DNA from: Armigeres subalbatus
Lineage: Eukaryota > Arthropoda > Insecta > Diptera > Culicidae
Reading direction: 5' to 3'
Length of the DNA: 64,000 bases
NCBI RefSeq assembly: GCF_024139115.2
Contig: NC_085141.1
Span: 66,876,675 to 66,940,674 of the forward strand
The translations under genes were made by a program, and so were the position numbers. The notes beneath the pieces were generated by a model. The model was not told the DNA's origin and ran no database searches. It saw nothing but the letters and a program-made list of their open reading frames with translations. Below, piece by piece: positions 54,205 through 64,000 of the stretch. How positions within the stretch are numbered: the first letter of the stretch is position 1; each line of letters starts with the position of its first letter.

Positions 54205-54997
54205 ACCAAAATATCTTTTCAACAATGAATAAGAAATGTATTGCTCATGCCCTTTAACGAAATGAATTCATTCACCGGATGATTAGCATTCGATTGTATT
54301 GAAACCGGATAACAGGGACTGATATGACCATCATCCAAATATTAAACGATTAGTATAGAAAAAGCGTATGCAATTTTAAACAACTTCCGAATGAGTAGAA
54401 AGCAGGCAAATATTATATATTAAATCTTTGAAGCAGGTAAAAGATGAAAGCATTCAAGAAGGATTTCGAATTCGTGTCGAAATAGCGATCAATTTCTCGA
54501 TCGGTTCCTTTTTCGATGTTTATAGTTTATACAAAGAGAATGATATCAAGGTAAAGAGTAAACAGCAACAGCATATATTTTTATTGTTAACGATAATGTT
54601 TAAAAAGGTTCTACATGTTTTCCTTATATTATTCGTATAAGTAACTCCTTATGTACACAAAAAATTTGACGAACACGGACGTTTTTATAAATTGACGGGA
54701 TAAGCAGGGATCACGTATCGATTCATACCGACGATCAACAATACCTTCAGGTAGTTTTTGGCACCAAATCGGCGTTTGTTAAATATTTTGATCCGTCTTC
54801 ATGGGGCACCATTACTTTAGTGTTCTGTTTTTTAATTCCCGGTCGCCTCCATCGGCAGGGTAATAGGGTATCCTGGATCCCGTTTTCAAATCCTGTGAAA
54901 TCCTGATGCGTCGCATTCTCTGCATAACAGACAACCCACACCGTTGAATTCGTAGACTGGAATACATTTCGCTGTAAACGAAAAGTTTGCAAAGAGT
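54205..54997. other. Spacer, no supported gene
   Basis: AT-rich. A minus-strand frame at 54747-54992 (RLQRNVFQSTNSTVWVVCYA, GIQDTLLPCRWRRPGIKKQN) is somewhat protein-like but matches no family I know and has no start context. Confidence 0.35.
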
Positions 54998-55188
54998 TTA
55001 CACCCAGGTTTTTTTACGAGGTTGGAATTCATTAATTTCTCGGTTAACCTGAACTTTCACAGCCTTTTAAATACCCCCTGAATTTTCTTTGATTTTTTGT
55101 GAATTTTTTCGTGGTCTTAACTCTTTGTTTTATTGACGCTGAAGATCTTAAACGGCTAAAACCAAACCGTGTAAAAAAACCTGGGTGT
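54998..55188. mobile_element. MITE with TTACACCCAGGTTTTTTTAC ends
   Basis: The left end TTACACCCAGGTTTTTTTAC and the right end GTAAAAAAACCTGGGTGTAA are exact reverse complements; the interior pairs poorly. The duplicated target could not be fixed. Confidence 0.7.
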
Positions 55189-57539
55189 AATATTCTTTTA
55201 TTAGAATATTTATTCTCAATTTATTTTCACTAAAAACTTACCATTTTCGAGATTTTTACGTGAGCTTTGTTCCTGGTGCTCAGATTTTATTGACGAGTTG
55301 GAAAAACTTGCGTTCTCATCGGGGTTCTATATTCACTGAGAAAAAAGCCAATGGCGGCAGAGTATCAACACTTCTGTCAGCAATACCGGCAAGTGTCTTG
55401 AAATTAGTATACGAAAATATACCAAAAGCGGATGATAATCGTTAAGGGGCGCGATCGAACCAAACTGCATTCGCTTACGAGATGACATTCATTCGCTTTT
55501 CAGGCACCCGAAAATTGGATGACAGTGCATCTTCAAAGCAAAAGCAAATCATCTGCATAGCAGAAGGACGCGTTATGAAGATAATGAGAATGACAATTTT
55601 TTCGTTTGGAAGATGATGTTTGGGCTCAGTGTATGTTCGTGTGCGCGATATTTTAGAATAAATATTTCTACACGGAGAGACCGAAAAACCTCATTGAGAT
55701 TTGAGAATAGTCCTTTTTAAGTTATTTTTTCATAAATATAAGTTCATCATTAAATAGACCTAAATTAGATGAATTACGACAGTTTATTTATTGATTAGTT
55801 TCATTATATCGAAGTAGTCGTTCACGCTTCTACATGTAGGGTAACTATTTAGGCCATGTTTCTAATTTGGCCAGTTTCTCGTATAACCCCGAAAATAAAG
55901 ATTTTCGATGGTTTTATTAGCTATAACAGGAGATATATCGCTTTTTTATTTATTCATTTATTTACCGACGTGTCGCCCCATAGAAAATAATTCAAATTTG
56001 CTGCCCACGACCCCATGATGAAAAATCATCGAACACTACCGCCAACCTCATAATGGCTCGCAAAGTTTTCGTAGCTCAGCCACAAACCTACGTGTATCAA
56101 CATTGCATCGGAGTTGTGTATTAACTCATTTGACAGGAGTGTTCGCCCGCAAAAGCAAATGACCGTTAAAAAGTGGGGGACAATCAGAGAGCGCCAGTGA
56201 CACGTCGGTCCGACGGTGGTTGTACTGTGGGCAAACAGATTTTTCACTTGTCCTGCATATACTGACGGAAATGGGTGATATCGCCGAAATACTACTTCAC
56301 CCTATGTCACATTGATTAAAAATTCGTTTTTTGTATTTATGTTGATATGTTCAATCTGTATCTATAAACACGAATTGAGCCAATTTGTCCGGATATCTTA
56401 CAAGCTCCATAGGCTTTATGATGAATATTTTTCCGTGACGTTACAACGCAAACTTCACCTAGGTGAAACTCATGCTTTTTACCACTGATTTCATGTCTAT
56501 TACCACCAAAACAAAACTTTTTTCGAGTACTACAAAGAGCATACGAAATTTTAAATTCGAAGCTTATATGTACTTCTCAGAAAATTTAAAACAGTCCATT
56601 TTTCGTGACGTTACAACGCTTTTTTGTGAAAGATTTTACCTTGTCAAAATTCATATTTTTTACAATTTTAAATCAGATTTTACATAGGATACTGATTCTA
56701 TACTTTTTCATCTTTGAATCGGTGAGAACAGAGTGCAAATTGATGCATCAGAACCCAAATTACAGTCAATTTGGGAAAATATGTCTTAAAACCTGTCACT
56801 CTTCATTACTGTCAATTATACTAATTGTTGGTCAAGAACTTATTTTAAGCTAAAATATTATCATACCAAATATTTTATTTGATGATTTAGGTATTGGAAA
56901 ATATGGGAAACAGAAAGATAATGTCAAAAATTGAGTTTGAAAAATTGGTGCTCCGGTGGACCTGTCCGAAGAATGTGTCATATCACTCTATGGGCACAAT
57001 TTAAAAAAAATCTATTCTAAGACAATGCACCCAACGGAAGCCCAAAATAGTTGAAAATAATGACTTTTCACGAGAATAGGTTACTTTAGTGATTTGAACT
57101 CGAAAAACCGGGCTTGGTAGTTATATCAACAGTTATATGGCTACAGCTTCTGCCCCATACGCAAGAGGTCGTGGTATTAATCACAGGCTCGTTCAATTCC
57201 TTCTGCTTTGAATATTTCTCAGTATTTCTCATGTTCTAGCAATCGGTGGAACTGGAAATGGACTTTTCATACCGTTTACATTTCTATCCTATATGTACTA
57301 TGGCTATTATAAGCAGTAGTATTGGAAATGAATTAAAAAGCTCGTTTCCTACGTGGTCCGGGTTCTGCAAAAACGCACCATGCGGCTTTTTGGCTGTCTT
57401 CTTATATTTTGTTCGTGAAGAGAAAACGAAAATTAAAACATTTCAATTCATAAGCACATTTGTTGTAGGAGTGCTTGTCCCAAGGAAATATCTGTTGGTT
57501 TATTGTTCAAGAACAGCTGTTCTGGTTATAATGAAGTAG
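55189..57539. other. Long AT-rich spacer with right cluster of CGTGACGTTACAACGC
   Basis: No gene is supported. Two further copies of CGTGACGTTACAACGC lie at 56434-56449 and 56604-56619, both in the plus orientation. Open frames at 55260-55445, 56026-56247 and 57246-57539 have no recognisable domain. The rest holds no structure that I can name. Confidence 0.4.
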
Positions 57540-58031
57540 CAACTTCGGGAGGTCAATCAAGTTCAAGCTCAAGCTTTGGCGACTCTCGAAAAAAGAGACT
57601 TTTTAGCGACGAACCCGAAAAAAGTGACAAGTCTCTAAAAATGCGAGCTTCCACCAACAGCGGAGCCAGAGGTAGGGCACCAAGACGATGTTCTTGCACC
57701 AAGTGGAGCTCCATAAAATACCAATGATTGGAAAGGCCAGTGCCGCCTACCAGTCCTGAAAGTTGCGGTGCAAATCCTCGACGCATACTTTGCCTTACTA
57801 ATGTCGAAAGCCTACGAAAGTCAGATATTTTGTCACACGATACCGGATTTAAGCGAGACACTTTCATTACCTACTAGGCAAACCTACTACTTTTTGCATG
57901 GAGCTTTACAAAATTCTTTGTTTTTTAAAGGTATCAATTATTTCAATTCGATACCTACACATATCAAACGTGCAACTACATTATCACAGTTTAAGAGACT
58001 TTGTGTTTCACACGTAAAAGCTGCCTTTTAA
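57540..58031 (+). pseudogene. LINE ORF2 C-terminal fragment and adjoining Ser-rich fragment
   Basis: 57768-58031 encodes a short C-terminus, FFKGINYFNSIPTHIKRATT then SQFKRLC, of the kind that ends many CR1/Jockey-type reverse transcriptase proteins. Just before it, another frame (57500-57726) reads SGGQSSSSSSFGDSRKKRLF and continues basic; I do not recognise it. Both are severed from any reverse transcriptase core, so this is a truncated 3' end. Confidence 0.4.
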
Positions 58032-60590
58032 GCAGCTACTTACCGTGGGGCATCGAAATCCGTACACTTAGGCACCTTAGTATTATGAAAAAGTCATTAG
58101 AAAATAGGAATCGAATGTAAATAAAACTTTTGTCACTGACACAGGAGCATGAAGGCTTCTACTTTTGAAGTGTTTCACATTTACTCATTAAAAACTACGA
58201 AAAACATGATAAAATAATGGATAAAATCTACTACTCCTGACTCGAAATCCGTACAGCTATTATTTAACTAAATATTTAAATTGAAGCAGTCTGATTGACT
58301 AAATTACCACTGTAAATAGTTCGATACGCACCTTGAGAAGCGATCCCTTCGATTTGTATTCCGCTTATCTTATGTAATGATTCGCAACTAGCAATTAAAA
58401 CACAGTTACTTTTGGTGCAATTATGCTCTACCCGAAAACAAAATGGCGGCAAAAACTCTGCGTTTGGTGGGTGGCGATTTGTTTTTGATTTTTGCTGTTT
58501 TAATTTCAAAGCCTTCTTTCCATTTCTTGTCTTAGAAGCTTACTGCCAAGTATCTGAACAGGGTAAGATAAATTATTTCTACATTAATTACCTTTAAAAC
58601 CCTCTAATTTATTGATATTTCAAGAGGTGGACGGATTTCGGTCCCACACGGTAGTTGACTTTTTATAATTCAATAATGTATGAGAATTTGTAGATGAAAA
58701 CGACAGTTTTTTTTTTTAATTTACCTATTTGCTGGGTAGTAATGGAAAGTTATGTAATTCATATCTGTGATGGTAATCAGATCGTTTTTGTTAATTTGCA
58801 AATCTGATTAAATTGCTACTATATCAACTTCAATTAATTATCTTATTATTATCGGGACCATCATCATCATCACCTGCCCGATTTCACTCGGCTTTTATTT
58901 TAGATCTGTCAATCATTTAATTGTTTGCAGCGTCGCACTCTAGATCGATTTCAGTTCCAGCTTAATGTCTTTCTTCAGAACTGACGAAATCGTTGCATTT
59001 TGACAATTTTCCCACTTTTCCCGTCAAATTAATCAACTCTTAGAAAGTACAAACACAGCTGATCCCAAGACGAATCGATTAGTGAGGAATAATGCACCAA
59101 AGTGTAGTGACTGTAAGGAAAAGCAAATTTCTTTTTTTATTCGTAGAGATTCAACGGAAGATATAAGTGACCTGCTGCGATTCTGGGTGATCAAATTGAC
59201 AACATGCTTGTAGACCAGGTGATTGCTACCAAAAATACAACGTTAAAGTAAATTCATGGAGAAAGTTTAAACGTTCGATCAGGCATTCGAACATTATTGC
59301 ACATGTCTTACGTTTCACGTTTATTTGTAAAATAATCAAGAAATTCCCGGTGTGCTCAGTTCTGCTACAGGTTTTGGTAGGTTTCTATTGAAAATAGTAA
59401 GAAAATCTAACATCCGCTGGTTGGGTGCAGTCTTCGATCAGTGTACTGTTGGACAAAGTTGTAGAAAAAATATGGAGTTTCAAGTCCAGCATACACCACA
59501 TTTTCAAATTTAATTGATCCGAGCTTTTAACTAATGAGTCAAGTTTACACTAAATTTTCCTCCGATGCCTGCCTAGAGCAGATTGCGAATCGAACCCGAC
59601 CTTCTTCTGCTCCGTTTGCTTTATAATCGCATATGCTATAGTCGGTCCCAATTTGTAGTGTGCCTGCTGTGATTTGAAATTATTTTCCATGCATATAGTA
59701 ATCTGGGCCAGCCAAATACACAAGCTGGGGAAGAGCACGTTACTAATTAGAAGTGGTCCACTTGTACGCTATTCAATCAAGGACCCCTACGAAAGAGCCC
59801 ACTTTGGTGGTGAAGTGTGGCATCAGTTTTGTTTTGACTATTTGTTCCGAAACTAACGATCTGTGCAAGCTGCTCGATCTGGAATAAAAAGTGTGATTCA
59901 ATGTCTTGAATTTGATCACTCAACGAAGCGGCTAATAGTAAAATGCACTGACATGCTGTGGCGAAATTCTGCGGAAGCCGTAAAGGAAAAACGAAACCAC
60001 GAAATGGGCTAGTTTTTTAGTTGCTCATTGTGGATAAGTGTCTTTCCGGCATCTGGTTATGCGTATGGCATTTGTAGATAAAAACAGCCGACCGGTGTTG
60101 CACAATTCGTAGTTATGTGTGGAACTGGTAGTGGGAGTTTAATGGAAGCATAATCCACCGGGTTCGTCGTTTGAACTTTAGTTGATGTCTTCTACTGGGA
60201 ATTGCGTTTGTCAAGGGTCATTAGGTTTACGTTGTTGAGTTAATTGGTACCTTCCCAACTATAAAAGTGTCGAATGGATTCAGACATTCGAATGGGATTT
60301 GTATGTATTAATTTTTGTTAGATGCGTAAAGTCAAAGGTTTAATGTGTACAACGTTAACATTATGAAATAGCTGCGTCGGTGACGAACGGTTTGGTAACA
60401 AATTTGAGCGTGCCGTTAATTTATGTCAACAATTCGTCACAGTTACCGCGTCGTCCTAAAATTTCGTAGCGATGTGAGATAAGTGTACCGGTTAAACCTC
60501 TTCAGCTCCTAATTTTCCAACTCCGGATAATTATAGTAGACAACTTATCATGTAAATCATTAGCACTGGTGCCCTTGCATTTGGGGCATT
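58032..60590. other. Long spacer, no supported gene
   Basis: AT-rich and less repetitive by eye than the left half of the window. ACACAGCTGATCCCAAGACG near 59052 resembles ACACAGCTCAACTCAAGACG near 61443, so one dispersed family is present. ATGGCGGCAAAAACT at 58442 opens a 30-codon hydrophobic frame without supporting context. Confidence 0.4.
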
Positions 60591-61663
60591 TTCAGAGGTA
60601 TTTTTTACTGGGTATACTACTGCTATTTGCATACTTGTCCCGTGTGGGCCCCTCGAATCCGATTGTTCTTATATAATTTTCGATAGATGCCTCTGCTAGG
60701 CTTGCCAGAAAAATATCCTTTGGAGGGGACAAGTCCTCATTTTTCATACAATGTCCTCCCGTCCTCCTTTCAGCCAAAAATGTCCTCATTTTCTCAAAAT
60801 AACCTTACATAGCAAAGTTATTATTTATATTACAAAAACATTGCTGTAAAAATACTTTTGCATATAAACAATTAACACCTGATTGTTTCGTAAAACGCTA
60901 CCATGAATCGAATCCATAGAATAGTTCGTGAAACCCCAAAGAATAATTTTAAGATCCATACTAAGCTAAAATTTAGCAATTATTTCGAAAATGTGTTCCG
61001 TTAAATATGATCAAGAAAAACATTATCATTCCTGCTATTTTCCAATGAACGTAGGTATGACAAATTATCCATAATTCTTTGGGAAATCTTCTTCTATATA
61101 CATAAAAATGAATTTATGTCTGTTTGACCCTTATAAACTCGGATACTACCTGAACTGAAATAGAAAAATAGCAGGAATGATATTGTTTTTTTGACCATGT
61201 CTAAAGGAACATATTTTCCTATTAAATGCTAAATTTTCGCAAAGTTATGCATCTTAAAATTATTCTTTACTAGCCAATCAAACGCTGCCTTACCCGGGTT
61301 GAGTAGTTGTTTTTCGTGTGTAAATGTCAAATGCAAGATTGTTGGCAGTGCCGCACTCTTTTTTTCACAACTCACCAAATTTATACATTTTTATGGTTCT
61401 CAAACTATCCCATCCAAATTTTCTATCTTTCTTTATATATAAACACAGCTCAACTCAAGACGAACCGATTAGTGAGAAAATCTTGCAAATTGGTCCATAC
61501 GTACGTGAGTTATATTGCCTCAAAGGAAATGCAAACTTATTTTTATAATAGGAAAAAAATGGATAGTCCTAAACTATTTGATAGATTTATCGTAGCGTTT
61601 TGTGAAACATTTAGATGTTATTTACGGAACCTTAACCTTTTTTTATGGTTCGTTTTTGCACAT
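60591..61663. other. Repeat debris, no gene
   Basis: 60900-61275 is a loose inverted repeat (AAAGAATAATTTTAAGATCC near 60940 against ATCTTAAAATTATTCTTTAC near 61252, and ATAGCAGGAATGATA against TATCATTCCTGCTATTTT nearer the centre). ATACATAAAAATGAATTTAT in the middle looks like a retroposon tail. The frame at 61307-61696 reads into the same repeat family as 52290-52360. Confidence 0.5.
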
Positions 61664-61667
61664 TTAA

Positions 61668-61795
61668 CCCTTAAAGGCGCAAGGCGATTTTTTTAGAAAT
61701 CGTTGAAATTTTTTTAACTTGAACAAGCATTAAAATAATTAACATTAAACGTATTTTCGGTTTGTTGTTCTAAAACAACATTGCGCATTTGAGGG
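61668..61795. mobile_element. piggyBac-type MITE with TTAA duplication
   Basis: CCCTTAAAGGCGCAA and TTGCGCATTTGAGGG are inverted ends and TTAA stands on both sides (61664-61667 and 61796-61799). TTAA targets with CCC-starting ends mark piggyBac-type transposition. 128 nt, non-coding. Confidence 0.78.
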
Positions 61796-61799
61796 TTAA

Positions 61800-62339
61800 C
61801 GGTACAACGTGAGGATTGCCGAAAAAAATCTTTGATTCTTCAGAATAAATGTAATTATCAGTTTTCGGTAGGGCAGGTATTGAGTCATTCTTATTTCCAT
61901 ATCCGACAAGTAAACGGAGTGCTCGATTGTTTTGAAGAGCCAACTTGCTAAAAACTTGAGGTGAATCGAAACGAAATTTGTCGGAATTTCACGGAAAAAG
62001 AGACATTTGATTTTATTATTCAGTTCCGTGTTGGTAAACTCCAAAAATGAAATGAAACGATGTTTCGTCAAATTCCGAAATAATTTTACCAATTATTCCT
62101 GGGCTGTCATTATTCAAACGACGTCTGAATAGTAGTAAGACTATTTCTAAATCGATTATGGGAGAATTGTGAAAGCAAATCCAAATGGTACGCTTTGATC
62201 CTATAGGATACCATTATAAAACGTCTGATCTGACGAATCATCATTAAAGAAATAATCGTTTTTTAGGATGAAACCAAAGTATACCTGGATTCTCTCATCA
62301 AAAGGGGGTCAACTTTTGGATTGGATTTTGTTCGAAGAT
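61800..62339. other. Spacer, no supported gene
   Basis: AT-rich stretch between the piggyBac-type MITE and the LINE 3' fragment. No gene or repeat was recognised. Confidence 0.4.
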
Positions 62340-63474
62340 CCACTTATGTTATTCACAGCGCAGGTAACGCAGCTGGCTTGCTCGGCCTCGCCCGAGTGTT
62401 TGGTGTGCGCAGGTTTAGAGAAAACGGCGGAACACGTGTTGTTCGTGTGCTCACGGTTTCGCGCAATGCGTGACCACATGCTTGCCACATGTGGTCTGGA
62501 CACTACCCCGGACAACCTAGTTCGGAGGATGTGTAAAGATGAAGTTGGCTGGAACGCCGTTTTATCGGCTATCGCCCAAATCGTCTCGGAGCTACACAGA
62601 AGGTGGCGCGTGGACTCAAGGATGGCTAGTTCAGGCGCAAATAAGAGGTGGTCCAAGAGATCGGAGTCGGCTTCATGGGTCATACCGGTGGTCATGCCCT
62701 GTGGTCGAACTCGATCCTTTTATCGAACAAGTGGCCGCGCGAAGAACAACGCTTTCGCGGCGTCGGTCAACCGGGCGGGTTCCGAGCCCGAGGACGGAAA
62801 GGAGTCCTCGTCAAGGCTGGGGCAGGTGTAGGTACCGCGTCGGTAAGTCCCTCTGTGTGCTGGCGAATAGGTCCTATCGCAGAAAGGTCAATTTGGGGTG
62901 CACGCGGCATCATCATTCTTGATACCAGTCATGCAGAGGGAAGCAGGCGCGAAGTCGACCCTTCCCACCTTCCGAGGACATAGGGCGTGGTAAGGCCACC
63001 TGGAAAGCCGACAACGCGCTGGCACGATACCATGGTGTTCTTCTAAAAAAGCGAGTTACGATGTTCGGTGCTGCAAGGACACGCAGCTAACCTCGAGGGT
63101 GCGTTGTTCACTGGCCCCCCTTTGAAGCATTACTTTCTGGTTGTACCGAAGGGACTATGGGCTTGGCGACAATGGAAACGGTTTAGCGGGTCGGGGATGT
63201 AGTCCTGCCTCCCTCGTTTGCTGTTGGAGGTGATCCCTGACCTCGCACTTCCTGGACAACCCAGGATGTCTGTTGAGCAGATTCCCCCTCCATTGCTTAG
63301 GAAGAAAAAAAACATACATACACACGGACAGACAGACATGTGCTCAGCTCGTCGAGCTGAGTCGATTGGTATATAATACTATGGGTCTCAGAGGCTTCTA
63401 TAAAAAGTTCGTTTTCGGAGTGAAATGATAGCCTTTCGGTACAACGTAGTTGTGCGAGAAAGGTAAAAAAAAAA
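62340..63474 (+). pseudogene. R1/LOA-type LINE 3' fragment
   Basis: From about 62363 the plus strand encodes the end of a LINE ORF2. A zinc-finger-like C-x2-C-x7-H-x4-C (CLVCAGLEKTAEHVLFVC) is followed by SRFRAMRDHMLATCGL, RRMCKDEVGWNAVLSAIAQI and ELHRRWRVD, the usual close of R1/LOA-type proteins. The frame then runs into untranslated sequence of high G+C, overlapped by other frames, and ends near 63474 with GCGAGAAAGGTAAAAAAAAA. Endonuclease and polymerase parts are absent, so it is 5'-truncated, as LINE copies often are. Confidence 0.72.
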
Positions 63475-63734
63475 CAATATAAAAAATATGCTCTGGTGCA
63501 CATGACCTGAGTATAGACCGTTCCGATAATTATAAATACACTTGAGGGGGCCAAACGCAAAGGGGTGTAAGTGACAAAGTCTTACTTTTGAGAAAAATGA
63601 GTGCAAAGTTTTTCAATATTTTTTCGTTTCATACTAATTGTTTGGAGGTTCAAAAAATTACTAATTTTCTGTAAATTTTCAAATTTATTATAAACATACA
63701 AACTAGATCGACATATTGCCGCACAGCTCTAGAA
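63475..63734. other. Spacer, no gene
   Basis: AT-rich; GGGGTGTAAGTGAC at 63564 also occurs at 48198 (AGGGGTGTAAGTGAC), so a dispersed repeat fragment is present. Nothing else was recognised. Confidence 0.4.
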
Positions 63735-63899
63735 CCAAGTCGAGTCAAGTACGAGACACTGAAGACGGCCTTACTGTTGAGGTCGAAATACGTATCTGTC
63801 AAGATACAATTAAGTGGTGGAATTCAATGGAATTGTACAAACTCGTCTTATGACAAGTGAAGACATTCCACTAAAAAGCTCAAAATAATTTTCTTACCA
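63735..63899 (+). repeat. Complete-looking Penelope terminal repeat
   Basis: AGTCGAGTCAAGTACGAGAC through ACTCGTCTTATGACAAGTGA to CTCAAAATAATTTTCTTA. It matches both arms of the element at 39016-40627 and is longer than either. The hammerhead-like core is intact at 63754-63800. No reverse transcriptase follows within the window. Confidence 0.8.
63754..63800 (+). ncRNA. Hammerhead-ribozyme-like core, isolated copy
   Basis: All parts match 40524-40569: GACA/TGTC stem I, CTGAAGA, extra C, GGCCT/AGGTC stem II, GAA, ATACGTAT stem III and a C at the presumed cleavage position. Confidence 0.58.
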
Positions 63900-64000
63900 T
63901 CTTGGGAATATTAAGTCAATCTCAAATGACACAGTGCGTGTGTGATGTGTGTAGAATATAATTAAGTATTTTTCTTTCTCTGTCTTTTCTAGTACATGAG

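Noticed and set aside
57246..57539. 97-codon plus-strand frame
   Set aside because: Hydrophobic, AT-driven residue content with no motif; probably chance.
58442..58534. Short signal-peptide-like frame starting ATGGCGGCAAAAACT
   Set aside because: It ends after 30 codons, has no downstream exon that I could support, and is on the strand opposite the ZP gene that lacks a 5' exon.
60592..60789. 65-codon minus-strand frame with GGHCMKNEDLSPP
   Set aside because: No domain and no start context; the region looks like worn transposon sequence (TTGCCAGAAAAATATCC, GTCCTC repeats).
63960..64000. Possible splice acceptor (TTTCTTTCTCTGTCTTTTCTAG) at the right edge
   Set aside because: A pyrimidine tract with AG is present at 63991, but only a few bases follow, so no exon can be judged.

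Overview
This is a repeat-dense eukaryotic window, almost certainly from a mosquito and most like Aedes-type culicines. The reasons are insect-type genes with short GT-AG introns, long AT-rich intergenic space, and very many small inverted-repeat elements (MITEs) nested in one another. The species is inference; no species-specific marker was tested.

Four host genes can be supported. COX16 (5473-6199, +, two exons) encodes a mitochondrial cytochrome c oxidase assembly factor. HPS5 (7287-10195, -, four exons) encodes a BLOC-2 subunit and is convergent with COX16. Myt1 (21511-23396, +, three exons) encodes the membrane-tethered Cdk1-inhibitory kinase. A dusky/miniature/dusky-like family ZP-domain protein (44940-46791, -) shows its last two exons, from ZP domain to transmembrane tail; its 5' exon or exons were not found. 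The four genes act in unrelated processes (respiratory complex assembly, lysosome-related organelles, cell cycle, apical cuticle matrix) and form no operon-like unit.

Everything else is mobile DNA or its debris. A 2.75-kb inverted-repeat element with TA duplications lies at 2000-4749. A 1.9-kb foldback element with arrays of a CCGACGAAATCGG-like motif lies at 10629-12528. Nested MITEs fill 13.2-15.9 kb. At 16.2-19.0 kb a tandem pair preserves both empty and filled insertion sites. A hAT-ended element (24861-27136) carries a degenerate short-repeat array. A Ty3/gypsy LTR retrotransposon (27415-33960, -) has TG-rich ends, PBS, PPT and a 4-bp target duplication, but its reading frames are broken and its gag is interrupted by a hAT MITE and a palindromic pair. 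A decayed RTE-like LINE lies at 35993-38681, and a Penelope-like element with a GIY-YIG domain and inverted terminal repeats at 39016-40627.

The right third holds a second hAT-ended element with a different short-repeat array (47104-48681). Its right end was caught in a tandem duplication that was later split by a 1.86-kb palindrome and a small MITE. Beyond it lie an alternating two-part minisatellite (51737-52195), a region marked by six copies of CGTGACGTTACAACGC (52.6-56.6 kb), LINE tails, and a stray Penelope terminal repeat at the right edge. The Penelope terminal repeats contain a hammerhead-ribozyme-like core in several scattered copies. The best candidates for something undescribed are this ribozyme-bearing repeat family, the two hAT elements loaded with degenerate arrays, and the CGTGACGTTACAACGC region.
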